From the NCBI GenBank assembly GCA_934394615.1, contig CAKRRJ010000035.1, forward strand, positions 1-22,304: a stretch of DNA of 22,304 nt. Direction: 5' to 3'. This DNA comes from an uncultured Lachnospiraceae bacterium. Lineage in GTDB: Bacteria > Bacillota > Clostridia > Lachnospirales > Lachnospiraceae. Under the pieces are notes generated by a model. It was given only the letters and a program-made list of their open reading frames with translations. It did no database searches and was not told the DNA's origin. Below are positions 1 to 8,143 of the stretch, piece by piece (position 1 is the stretch's first letter; every line of letters begins with the position of its first letter). The position numbers were made by a program, and so were the translations under genes.

Positions 1-825
1 GCTTTAAGCCGCATGATCCTGGATCTGGAGAGGAGTCTTGGCACGCCGCTGTTTGTGCGGGACCGGGGAAATCTGCACCTGACCAGGGCGGGAGAAATTT
101 ACATTGACGGATGCAGGGAGGTGCTGGCGGTATCCAGGTCAGTGACCAAGCAGATCGCGGATTTAAGCGGCAGCCGCAGCGGCCAGATCGTTTTGGGAGT
201 CACAGCGGTGACGGGCGAATTTTTGCTTCCTCAGATTCTTGATGATTTCGAGCGGGAATATCCACAGGTGGAGCTGATTCTGACAGAAGAAAAGGCGAGT
301 GTGCTGCAGGATCTGGTCAAACGGGGAAAGACGGATCTGGCACTTGTGTACCAGACAGATTCAGATCTGGAGTGCCATTTGATTGCGGAAAATCCGGTTT
401 ATGTTCAGGTTCCGCCAGTGTTTACAGAAGGAAGAACAGGATGGAAACCAGGAAAGCAGAATCCGGAGATCGAGGCGGAAACTCTTCAGAATCAGTCTCT
501 TATTCTTCTGAAAAAGGGGCGCGGAATGCGGGAGATTGCTGAGCAGTTTCTAAAGCAGTTTTCGATTGCGCCGGCGCATGTTTTTGAGACAGAGAACATT
601 CACCTGGCCAGCCGTCTGGCGGCGCTGAACCGGGGGTTCACGTTCATTCCGGGCATTGCGGTGTCGCCGCTGATGCAGGATGGAGATAGTGGATATTACT
701 GTCAGGTGAAAGATTATCCCATGAAGCGGAATCTGTACTGCTGTTATCGGAAGCAGAGTTATCAGACGGAGGCAGAGCGGTATCTGATCGGTTTGATAGA
801 GAAAACAGGGCTGGAATGGGAGTAG
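1..825 (+). CDS. LysR-type transcriptional regulator, 5' end outside the window
   Basis: This is the last 274 residues of a LysR-family DNA-binding regulator. The frame is open from the first base and starts inside the winged helix-turn-helix: ALSRMILDLERSLGTPLFVR followed by LTRAGE matches the recognition helix and wing of the family. The remaining roughly 200 residues form the periplasmic-binding-protein-like effector domain, with the usual pattern of a hydrophobic strand (GQIVLGVTAVTG), FEREYPQVELILTE, and a second lobe. The internal ATG at 13 lies within the HTH, so it is not the true start. LysR proteins usually control a neighbouring gene. Here the next gene downstream, on the same strand, has an inverted repeat overlapping its promoter, which makes the NRPS-like operon the natural target. 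The effector cannot be told from sequence. The family call is firm; the target is inference. Confidence 0.93.
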   Translation, partial: ALSRMILDLERSLGTPLFVRDRGNLHLTRAGEIYIDGCREVLAVSRSVTKQIADLSGSRSGQIVLGVTAVTGEFLLPQILDDFEREYPQVELILTEEKASVLQDLVKRGKTDLALVYQTDSDLECHLIAENPVYVQVPPVFTEGRTGWKPGKQNPEIEAETLQNQSLILLKKGRGMREIAEQFLKQFSIAPAHVFETENIHLASRLAALNRGFTFIPGIAVSPLMQDGDSGYYCQVKDYPMKRNLYCCYRKQSYQTEAERYLIGLIEKTGLEWE

Positions 826-909
826 AAATTCGCGTTTAAAGCGGCAGATTCGCCATGGCAGGCAAGATGTCCGTCTTTTTTCGTTCAAAAATTCGAACCG
901 GTCAAAAGG

Positions 910-938
910 TTTACACAAAATAACTCTGGTGTTATATT
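910..938 (+). promoter_or_regulatory. Sigma-A-type promoter of the NRPS-like/ABC operon
   Basis: The -35 box TTTACA (910-915) and -10 box TATATT (933-938) are separated by 17 bases. TG at 930-931 is placed as an extended -10. The predicted transcript start near 945 gives a leader of about 40 bases to the start codon at 985. Confidence 0.65.
920..935. promoter_or_regulatory. Inverted repeat overlapping the -10 region, candidate LysR-family operator
   Basis: ATAAC-N6-GTTAT is a perfect 5-base inverted repeat lying across the spacer and the -10 box of the promoter at 910-938. LysR regulators bind short interrupted palindromes near the promoters they control, and a LysR gene lies just upstream. 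The match to the classic T-N11-A spacing is not exact, so assignment to this regulator is inference. Confidence 0.4.
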
Positions 939-984
939 TGGGACAGATACTTAAAACTTGTCTCATTTTTAATTGGAGGAACTT

Positions 985-3900
985 ATGATGCTTTACGAAA
1001 ACACAAGAACCGTCTATGATCTGGTGCACAACGCAGCGGCAGAGCACGGAGACCGGGTGTTTTTACAATATGAAGAAAACGGAGAAGTTTTCCGTGTAAC
1101 CTATAACGAATTTGCGAATGAGTGTGATGCTATAGCTGCCTGGGCGCGGGAAAAGCGCGTGGAGTTTGGCCATAAGATCAAGGTCGGCATGCTTGGCATC
1201 AGCAGTCATCATTACCTTGCAGTGCTGCTTGGCGTCATGAGCGGAGGCGATACCGGTATTCCGCTGGATATCCAGCTGGATGCGGAAAAACTGGCAGACT
1301 GCCTGAACCGTTCTGATGTGGATGTCCTGTTTTACGACTGGGATTTTCATCCGATCACGGAAGAAGTGAAAGATGACTGCCCGGGTGTGAAGGAATATGT
1401 TTCCCTGCAGCATGGCCGCCATGTAAACTGTTCCGATAAGATTTTGAAAGCCTATGCAGGCAGAAATGTGGAGTCCGACGCGAAGGCAGAGGAGTGTGCC
1501 ATGATCCTGTTTACCTCCGGCACGACCGGCCGGGGAAAAGGGGTAATGCTGTCCAATGGAAACCTCATGGACAACAACTTCTGTACCACCGACACCGATC
1601 ATCCGGAGAACGAAATTTACTTAAATGTCCTGCCAATCCACCATGTGTTCTGCTTAAACGGCGATGTATTTACCGTCATGCGTTATGGCGGGATTCTCTG
1701 CTTGAACCGGGATATGAAGAAACTGGCAGAGCACATTCTTTTGTTTGAGCCTACCGTCATCCGCATGGTGCCGCTGATGGCAAAAACGCTCTACAACCGC
1801 ATTGCTATTTTAAGCCGACAGCAGCCGGAAGTGCCAATCCGGAAGATCAAAGAGCAGGTACTTGGCAGGCGGCTTCATAAGATCATCAGCGGCGGCGGAT
1901 ACCTGGCGCCGGAGCTTGCTGCAAATTACCAGCGCCTTGGCATTGCTATTGCGCAGGGCTATGGCATGTCAGAGTGTTCTCCTAAAATTTCCTCTCCGGA
2001 CTGGAGCAGGCCGGACAAGATTGCGTCCGTGGGACATATCGTGGACCGCTGTGAGGTTCGGATTGTGGATGGCGAAATTCAGGTCAAGAGCCCGTCTGTC
2101 ATGATGGGATATTATAAGGAGCCGGATAAGACGGCTGAGGCGCTTACGCCGGACGGCTGGCTCTGCACCGGGGATCTCGGTCATGTGGACGAGGAAGGAT
2201 TTTTGTATCTGACCGGGCGGAAAAAGAACCTGATTATCTTAAGCAACGGCGAGAATGTAGCGCCGGAGGAACTGGAAAATCTGTTTGAGGATGAGCGCCT
2301 GATCGCGGAAATTCTGGTGTACGGGGCGGACGATACCATCTGCGCAGAGGTATACCCGAATTTTAAGTACGCGGAGGCGGCAAATATCACAGATATTGAG
2401 GGGACTGTAGCACAGATCATAAAAAAACACAACGAGAAACTGCCGACCTTCAAGCGCATTATGCGAAGCAGCATCCGGGAGACACCGTTTGCGAAAACAT
2501 CATCAAAAAAGATCATTCGCAGCCAGTATTTAGAGGGAATGAAACAGGAAAAACTGGCAGAGCAGAACTTCCACATGCCGGAGACAGAGCTTCAGAAGCA
2601 GATTTATGACTGTATCTCTGGCGTGCTGGGACATCGTCGGTTTGGCATTGATACGGAGCTTTACGAGGCCGGTCTGGATTCGCTGGGAAGTGTTTTGCTG
2701 TTAACGGATCTGTACCAGATATTAAAGATTTCCATGACTCTGGATGATCTCTTACAGCATGCGTCCGTGCGGAAACTGGAGACGTTTGCGCTGGATGGAG
2801 CAGGAAAAAATCAGGTAGATTACACAGTAAGACCAGTGTATCCGCTCACCAATCTGCAGCTTTACTTTGCTTATGTAATGCGCGGAAATACCACAGCAAA
2901 TCTCCCGTTTTTCTATAAACTGGATGCGCGCACCGACCTGCGCCGCTTGAAATTTGCCGTGGAACAGCTGTTTGAAGTGCATCCGGAGTTAAAAGCAATC
3001 ATTCAGATGGCAGAGGGGCGTTATCAGATCTTCCGTGATGATAAACGGAAAATCGACATTCCAGTCGTGCGCCTGAGTGATGAACAGTGGGAGAGTACAA
3101 GAAAGGGCCTGCTCTATCCGTATCTGTACGGTGAGGGCGAAAATCTGTATCATATCGGCATTTACCGGACGGATTCCGCAAACTATTTCTTCTTTGATAT
3201 CGCGCATATCATGGGCGATGGCATGACGATGAATGTGCTGTTTGAGGACTTAAACCAGCTGTATGCAGGCAAGGCCGTTGAGCCGGAGAGCTATACATTT
3301 TATGAGTATATTCTGGATGAAAAAGACCGGGACGCAAGAGGCCTGCGCGTGCAGAATGAGGTTTATTTCCAGAAACTCATGAATGGTTTTCGGGTAAGGA
3401 AAAGCATCCTTACACGAAAGGAATGCTATGGACTGGAGCATGGTGTGGATGCGGTACTGAAAGGGCGTTTTGCAAGCCTGAACCGCCGGAATGTGACGGC
3501 ATTCTGCAAAAAATACGGGGTATCCGAGAATGTCTTTTTCCTGACGGCATACAGTCTGTGTATTGGAATATTCAGCAACGAAAAGGATACTGTGGCAACT
3601 TCCATTCACAGCGGAAGAACCGACAGCCGCTGGAACCGCCTGGCAGGACCGCTGTTTCTGACTTACTTTTTCCGATGCACGCAGACTGCGGATCAGACCG
3701 TTCCGGAGCTGCTGAAAGCATCCGGCAAACAGATCATGGAGACCATGCGCTGCTACATATCGAATCTGCATGCGGACGAGATGTTTTTCCAGTACCAGGG
3801 TGATATCCTGAATATCGATACCGTGGGAGGGTATCCGGCAGAGCGCCAGAAGGTGCAGCTCGACTCCCTGCCATTCCACATGCAGGTGTTTACCGATGAG

Positions 3901-4602
3901 CATGGGTATTATTATGAGCTGCGCTACTGGGAGAACCGGTTTGATGCCAGCCAGCTTGGCGTATTCCTGGAGGTGATGGAAAGCCTGATGGATGTGATGC
4001 AGGAAGAACAGCTGGTGCGCCGTTTAAAACGCCATCTTCCGGAGCGGCTGTTCCCGTTACATTACACCATAACGGTACAGGAACTGAACCGGGCCTCTGG
4101 CGGCCAGCTTGTGAGCGCCGCCGATGGAACGGAGCGCGTTAAGGTCTATGTACTGGATGAAAACTGCAGAAAGAAACCGTTTGGAGCATGGGGCGAACTC
4201 TATGTTATGGATCAAAAGCCGGAAAACAGCCTGGATGAGATCGCGAATCCATATGGACCGGGAATGCTTTACCAGACCGGACGGATTGCAAGAATTTTGC
4301 CGGATGGATCCCTGGATTTCCTGGAGCAGGGAGGAAGGATCATCATGCAGGAAGGTCTGACAGGACGGCATTTCCACGACCTGCATCGCCTGGAAACCGT
4401 GCTGAGACAGGTCCCGGGTGTGGAGGAGGCATCTGCCTATGTGCGTTATGCCGAGGGCAACAAGCTGGTGCTGACGGCCGAAGTAAAAGGAAGCATGGGG
4501 CAGGATGCTGACGCGCTGAAAGCGTATGTGGAAGCACGGTGCGGCAAGGCACATGTACCTGGAGAAATTTTCTGCAATGGAAAGAGTACTCTGGATTTAT
4601 AG
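985..4602 (+). CDS. NRPS-like multidomain synthetase: adenylation, carrier protein, condensation-like domain, truncated second adenylation domain
   Basis: This 1205-residue protein activates a carboxylic acid with ATP and holds it on a carrier. Residues ~1-520 are an AMP-binding domain: the phosphate loop TSGTTGRGK (~177), QGYGMSE (~324-330), TGD (~395) and TSSKK near ~507. Its core resembles acyl-CoA/acyl-ACP ligases as much as amino-acid adenylation domains. Residues ~535-605 are a carrier domain with GLDSL, whose Ser566 would carry phosphopantetheine. Residues ~620-1020 are condensation-like, with AHIMGDG in place of HHxxxDG, so the second, catalytic His is kept and the first is lost. Residues ~1045-1205 resemble only the late part of an adenylation domain (GELYV, YQTGRIARILPDG, a CNGKS ending). 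The start at ATG 985 (or 988) follows GGAGG at 975-979; a TTG at 973 is in frame but precedes the ribosome site. The product is unknown. It could acylate an alcohol or amine, or make a small lipopeptide. Confidence 0.88.
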   Translation: MMLYENTRTVYDLVHNAAAEHGDRVFLQYEENGEVFRVTYNEFANECDAIAAWAREKRVEFGHKIKVGMLGISSHHYLAVLLGVMSGGDTGIPLDIQLDAEKLADCLNRSDVDVLFYDWDFHPITEEVKDDCPGVKEYVSLQHGRHVNCSDKILKAYAGRNVESDAKAEECAMILFTSGTTGRGKGVMLSNGNLMDNNFCTTDTDHPENEIYLNVLPIHHVFCLNGDVFTVMRYGGILCLNRDMKKLAEHILLFEPTVIRMVPLMAKTLYNRIAILSRQQPEVPIRKIKEQVLGRRLHKIISGGGYLAPELAANYQRLGIAIAQGYGMSECSPKISSPDWSRPDKIASVGHIVDRCEVRIVDGEIQVKSPSVMMGYYKEPDKTAEALTPDGWLCTGDLGHVDEEGFLYLTGRKKNLIILSNGENVAPEELENLFEDERLIAEILVYGADDTICAEVYPNFKYAEAANITDIEGTVAQIIKKHNEKLPTFKRIMRSSIRETPFAKTSSKKIIRSQYLEGMKQEKLAEQNFHMPETELQKQIYDCISGVLGHRRFGIDTELYEAGLDSLGSVLLLTDLYQILKISMTLDDLLQHASVRKLETFALDGAGKNQVDYTVRPVYPLTNLQLYFAYVMRGNTTANLPFFYKLDARTDLRRLKFAVEQLFEVHPELKAIIQMAEGRYQIFRDDKRKIDIPVVRLSDEQWESTRKGLLYPYLYGEGENLYHIGIYRTDSANYFFFDIAHIMGDGMTMNVLFEDLNQLYAGKAVEPESYTFYEYILDEKDRDARGLRVQNEVYFQKLMNGFRVRKSILTRKECYGLEHGVDAVLKGRFASLNRRNVTAFCKKYGVSENVFFLTAYSLCIGIFSNEKDTVATSIHSGRTDSRWNRLAGPLFLTYFFRCTQTADQTVPELLKASGKQIMETMRCYISNLHADEMFFQYQGDILNIDTVGGYPAERQKVQLDSLPFHMQVFTDEHGYYYELRYWENRFDASQLGVFLEVMESLMDVMQEEQLVRRLKRHLPERLFPLHYTITVQELNRASGGQLVSAADGTERVKVYVLDENCRKKPFGAWGELYVMDQKPENSLDEIANPYGPGMLYQTGRIARILPDGSLDFLEQGGRIIMQEGLTGRHFHDLHRLETVLRQVPGVEEASAYVRYAEGNKLVLTAEVKGSMGQDADALKAYVEARCGKAHVPGEIFCNGKSTLDL

Positions 4603-4643
4603 AAAATACAAATAAATGGATGCCTCTTATTGATAAACTCAAT

Positions 4644-4672
4644 TAGACAAATGGGTGCAGGACCGATAAAAT
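4644..4672 (+). promoter_or_regulatory. Possible internal promoter before the PHP gene
   Basis: TAGACA (4644-4649) and TAAAAT (4667-4672) are separated by 17 bases and each match consensus at five of six positions. They lie in the 107-base gap after the synthetase. They would let the PHP gene and transporter be expressed without the large gene. This is based on pattern only. Confidence 0.4.
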
Positions 4673-4709
4673 AATAACAGAAAATCATTTACGGGAGGCG
4701 AAAACCAGT

Positions 4710-5336
4710 ATGTTCATTGACCTTCATTTACATGAATCTGCTTATTCTCCGGACAGTAAAATGTCTCTGGATGAGCTTGTCGCGACAGCGAAAGAAAAGG
4801 GACTTGGCGCAGTGTGCATCACGGACCATGACAGTATGGGATTGGCAGAATACGCGAAAGAATATTCAAAAACCCATCATTATCCGGTGCTTGTCGGAGC
4901 GGAATTTTTCTCTCTGTGGGGAGATATCACGGCGTTTGGCATCGATGCGATCCCGGATCACAGAATCAGTGCGCAGGAGTTTATTGATTATGTGAATGAA
5001 CGGCATGGATTTTGTGTTTCCTGTCATCCGTTCCGCAATAACAACCGGGGACTGGCTGAACATCTGAAGGATGTTCACGGACTTGGCGGTGTGGAAGTAC
5101 TGAACGGAAGTACAGATCTGGAGGCCAACCGAAAGGCGCTGAAATATTGCAGGGAACTTGGCATTCAGCCAATCGGCGCCAGTGACGCGCACTGGACTTC
5201 CCAGGTAGGCAAATATGTGACCTGGTTCCCGGACCCGGTCGATTCCATGGATAATCTGGTAGCCCAGTTAAAAAGCGGGCGCTGCAAGCCGGCTGTCTGG
5301 GAAGAAGACCATTACCGGATCGTAGATGATTTTTAA
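4710..5336 (+). CDS. PHP-domain metal-dependent phosphoesterase
   Basis: The 208-residue protein is a compact PHP-family hydrolase, a fold that cleaves phosphoesters using two or three bound metal ions. The full ligand set is visible: DLHLH (His6, His8), TDHDS (Asp39, His40, Asp41), Glu65 in GAEFF, His106 in SCHPFR, and Asp159/His161 in SDAH. There is no signal peptide or transmembrane segment, so it should be cytoplasmic. The size is that of a stand-alone PHP protein, not a polymerase or histidinol-phosphatase module. The ATG at 4710 follows GGGAGG at 4693-4698 at 11 bases. It ends 28 bases before the binding-protein gene, which suggests cotranscription with the importer. A plausible role is dephosphorylation of an imported or made phosphoester; the substrate is not shown by the sequence. 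Confidence 0.85.
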   Translation: MFIDLHLHESAYSPDSKMSLDELVATAKEKGLGAVCITDHDSMGLAEYAKEYSKTHHYPVLVGAEFFSLWGDITAFGIDAIPDHRISAQEFIDYVNERHGFCVSCHPFRNNNRGLAEHLKDVHGLGGVEVLNGSTDLEANRKALKYCRELGIQPIGASDAHWTSQVGKYVTWFPDPVDSMDNLVAQLKSGRCKPAVWEEDHYRIVDDF

Positions 5337-5364
5337 AGTTTTAGCTTAAGGAGAAGGAAGTATT

Positions 5365-6480
5365 ATGAGAAAGAAACTCGCAGTAGTATCATTTGCGGCA
5401 TTACTGGCAGCAGGCAGCCTGACAGCATGCGGCGGCTCTAAGGAGGCGCAGACAACCGCAGCACAGACTGAGGCGCAGACCGAAGCGGAAACTGAGGAGC
5501 AGGAGACCGAGGCAGAAACAGAAGCAGCTGCAGATGACAGAGCCTACGAGGGAACAACCCTGAATGTTATGCTGGCTTATGGCGGCGCGGAGAAATCCTT
5601 CGATGCGTTTACCGAGAAGACCGGCATTAAGGTAGAATATGTGGAGATTTCCACCGGAAAAGCACTGGCACAGATGCAGGCAGAAAACGGAAATACCACG
5701 GCAGATGTATGGTTTGGCGGCGGTGTGGACAGTTACATTTCCGCAGCAGAGCTGGGCTATCTGGAGCAGTATGAGTCTCCGGAGGCTGAGGCAATTGACG
5801 CAGGCTACCGTGATAAAGACGGTTACTGGACCGGTCTTGCGCTGGTTCCGGCAGGTTTCCTGGTAAACAACGATGTTCTGGAAGAAAAGGGACTGGAAGC
5901 ACCGAAAACATGGGAAGATCTTGCAGATCCGAAGTATAAAGATGAGATCATTATGGCATCTCCGGCAATCTCAGGAACCCAGTATGCAATCTTAAATGGC
6001 ACCCTGCAGGCATGGGGCGATGAAAAGGGCTGGGACATCTGGTCCAAGATCAATGACAACGTAGATTTCTACGCAAAGGGAGGCGGTGAGCCGGGCCCGA
6101 AGGTATGCGCAGGTGAGTACGGAATCGGAATTCTTGCCATGACAGGCGGTACTTTTGCAATGGAAGAAGAGTATCCGGTTACCGCAATTTATCCGGAAGA
6201 TATGATTCCGTGGACCCCGGCACCAATCGCAATCTTTAAAAATTCCGAGAACAAAGATGCTGCGAAAGTGTTTGTCGATTACTATCTCTCCAAAGAGGGC
6301 CAGGAGGCTTTAAGAGAGGCAGATGCAAGAGTTATGGCGCGCGGTGACGTGGAGGTTCCGGCAGAAATCGGAACGGTAGATACCACAAAGCTGATCAAAC
6401 AGGACGTAACCTTATTTGGTTCCGAGAGAGAGTCTCTCCTGGAAAAATGGGCTGAGCTTGCAGGCGAAAAGGACTCATAA
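5365..6480 (+). CDS. ABC transporter substrate-binding lipoprotein, FbpA/AfuA-like
   Basis: The 371-residue extracytoplasmic solute-binding protein has a lipoprotein signal: MRKKLAVVSFAALLAAG then the lipobox LTAC, with Cys22 as the lipidated residue. A linker of about 35 residues built of repeated ETEA/QTEA units follows. The mature domain is a type-2 binding protein: TADVWFGGGVDSY, a hydrophobic VPAGFLVNND strand, PKTWEDLADPKYKDEI, SGTQYA, and AGEYGIGI. These blocks are shared by the iron (FbpA), sugar-phosphate (AfuA) and aminoethylphosphonate binding proteins. No paired tyrosines of the FbpA iron site were recognised near the C-terminus, and the block YAKGGGEPGPK sits where the organophosphate binders have a Gly/Ser-rich ligand loop. 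The start at ATG 5365 follows an AAGGAGAAGG ribosome site. The solute is undecided between ferric iron and a phosphorylated compound. Confidence 0.9.
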   Translation: MRKKLAVVSFAALLAAGSLTACGGSKEAQTTAAQTEAQTEAETEEQETEAETEAAADDRAYEGTTLNVMLAYGGAEKSFDAFTEKTGIKVEYVEISTGKALAQMQAENGNTTADVWFGGGVDSYISAAELGYLEQYESPEAEAIDAGYRDKDGYWTGLALVPAGFLVNNDVLEEKGLEAPKTWEDLADPKYKDEIIMASPAISGTQYAILNGTLQAWGDEKGWDIWSKINDNVDFYAKGGGEPGPKVCAGEYGIGILAMTGGTFAMEEEYPVTAIYPEDMIPWTPAPIAIFKNSENKDAAKVFVDYYLSKEGQEALREADARVMARGDVEVPAEIGTVDTTKLIKQDVTLFGSERESLLEKWAELAGEKDS

Positions 6481-6486
6481 AAGCAT

Positions 6487-8142
6487 ATGAAACAGGATAT
6501 GAAAATCATCCGCAGAAGATGCCGGACAGCAGAGATGCTGGACCGGCTCCTTCTGTTTTTATTACTTACAGGAATTGTTATTTTTATTCTGTATCCGCTC
6601 GTTTCCCTGATCGGAAGGAGTATGTTTAAGAACGGAACCTTTACTCTGGAATACTACCGGCTGCTTTTCACCCGTGCCAGTTTGAAACTTTTGAAAAACA
6701 GTCTCTGGGTGGCGTCGGTCTCATCGATACTTACCTTGGCAGGGGCCTTTTTTATTGCGCTGCACCTGTATACATCCAGTTCCGGAACACGGAAAAAGAT
6801 GGAAAGCTGTCTGCTTCTCACCATGATCTCTCCGCCGTTTGTATCAGCTCTGGCGTTTATCATGTTGTTTGGAAGACGTGGACTGATTACCTACGGACTG
6901 CTTCATATCAGCGTGAATCCATACGGCTGGCAGGGCATCGTAATTCTTCAGGTTATCGGAAATCTGTCCTTTACCGCGCTGTTTCTGCTGACTTTTTTTG
7001 ATGGGATCGACGGGCGGCTGATTATGGCATCGCGGGATCTGGGGGCAGATTCCCTTCGCACTCTATGGTCGGTAATCCTTCCGGCGGTACAGCCTGGAAT
7101 GCTGTCGGTACTGTTTACGCTTTTTACCATGAACCTGGCAGATTTTGGAACACCGGTGGTAATCGGCGGCAAATATAAAGTTCTGGCGACGGAGGCTTAT
7201 CTTCAGGCAATTTCCTCTGCGGATCTTGGAAAGGCATCGGCAATCAGTGTATTGCTCCTTCTGCCTGCGGTGGCGGCGTTCTGGCTGTATGGAAGGGCGC
7301 TTTCAGCGGCAGGAACCTTTTCCGGTGCTGGCAAAATGCGGACAGAATGGAATGGAGATTACCGTCTTCCACCAGTGCTGGCTTATCTGGCTGCAGGCTG
7401 CACCATAACATTCTTTACGATTATGGCATTAAAGTACGGAAATACCGTTTTGAACACGGTTTCCAATACCTCTACGGGGTATATTCAGTTCACGTTAAAG
7501 TATTTTCAGGATCTCCCAAGATCGCAGATGAGCTCCTTTTGCCATAGCCTTCTGTGTGCGCTGGCGGCGGGACTTCTCTCCAGTTTTATGGGAATCCTGC
7601 TGGCTTATTACACCAGACGGAAAAAGATTAAGGGAATGGCAGTGGCAGAATTTGCGGCTTCTCTGCCCTACATTATACCGGGAACTTTTTTTGGTCTCGG
7701 TTATGTGGCAGCGTTCAGTCATCCTCCGTTTCTGCTGCGCGGAACCTTATGGATCATCCTGTTAAACTGTGCGTTCCGTCAGATTTCTGTGGGGTGCAAA
7801 GCGGCAAATGGAGCCTTTTCGGCCATGGATGAAAAGACAGAAATGGCGGCGAGAGATATGGGCGCAACATCCCTGGAAATCCTGTTTGGGATCGTGTTTC
7901 CACAGTTGAAACAGGTTTTTCGGATCTGTTTTGTCACGGTATTTACCTCTGCGATGACAGCCACCGGGGCAATTGTTTTTCTCATATCTCCCGGAAAAAA
8001 TGTTGCGAGCGTGGAACTGTTCCAGTCTGTGGAGAATGGAAGATACGGAGTTGCCTCCGTGCAGGCGGTCATGATTCTTCTGGTCACAGCAGCAGTAAAT
8101 ATTGGATCCATGTATTTGTTTTCGGGAAAGGAGAACAGGTGA
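6487..8142 (+). CDS. ABC transporter permease, fused double-domain FbpB type
   Basis: The 551-residue inner-membrane permease has about twelve hydrophobic segments arranged as two homologous halves. Each half carries the EAA loop that docks on the ATPase: ASRDLGADSLRTLWSVILP at 181-199 and AARDMGATSLEILFGIVFP at ~453-473. Fusion of both transmembrane subunits in one chain is typical of the FbpB/AfuB/SfuB group. The gene starts six bases after the binding-protein stop, with only a weak AAAAGGA ribosome site at 6467-6473, which suggests coupled translation. Its stop lies one base before the ATPase start. Substrate choice is set by the binding protein, so this gene does not resolve what is imported. 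Confidence 0.92.
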   Translation: MKQDMKIIRRRCRTAEMLDRLLLFLLLTGIVIFILYPLVSLIGRSMFKNGTFTLEYYRLLFTRASLKLLKNSLWVASVSSILTLAGAFFIALHLYTSSSGTRKKMESCLLLTMISPPFVSALAFIMLFGRRGLITYGLLHISVNPYGWQGIVILQVIGNLSFTALFLLTFFDGIDGRLIMASRDLGADSLRTLWSVILPAVQPGMLSVLFTLFTMNLADFGTPVVIGGKYKVLATEAYLQAISSADLGKASAISVLLLLPAVAAFWLYGRALSAAGTFSGAGKMRTEWNGDYRLPPVLAYLAAGCTITFFTIMALKYGNTVLNTVSNTSTGYIQFTLKYFQDLPRSQMSSFCHSLLCALAAGLLSSFMGILLAYYTRRKKIKGMAVAEFAASLPYIIPGTFFGLGYVAAFSHPPFLLRGTLWIILLNCAFRQISVGCKAANGAFSAMDEKTEMAARDMGATSLEILFGIVFPQLKQVFRICFVTVFTSAMTATGAIVFLISPGKNVASVELFQSVENGRYGVASVQAVMILLVTAAVNIGSMYLFSGKENR

Positions 8143-8143
8143 A

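Noticed and set aside
826..909. Terminator after the LysR gene
   Set aside because: There is a T-run at about 877-885 but no convincing GC-rich stem before it.
973..984. TTG start for the NRPS-like protein
   Set aside because: The TTG overlaps the GGAGG ribosome site itself; ATG 985 or 988 lies at a normal distance.
8102..8143. Earlier ATG for the ABC ATPase
   Set aside because: It lies inside the permease gene and adds residues outside the family alignment; ATG 8144 has its own AAAGGAG.
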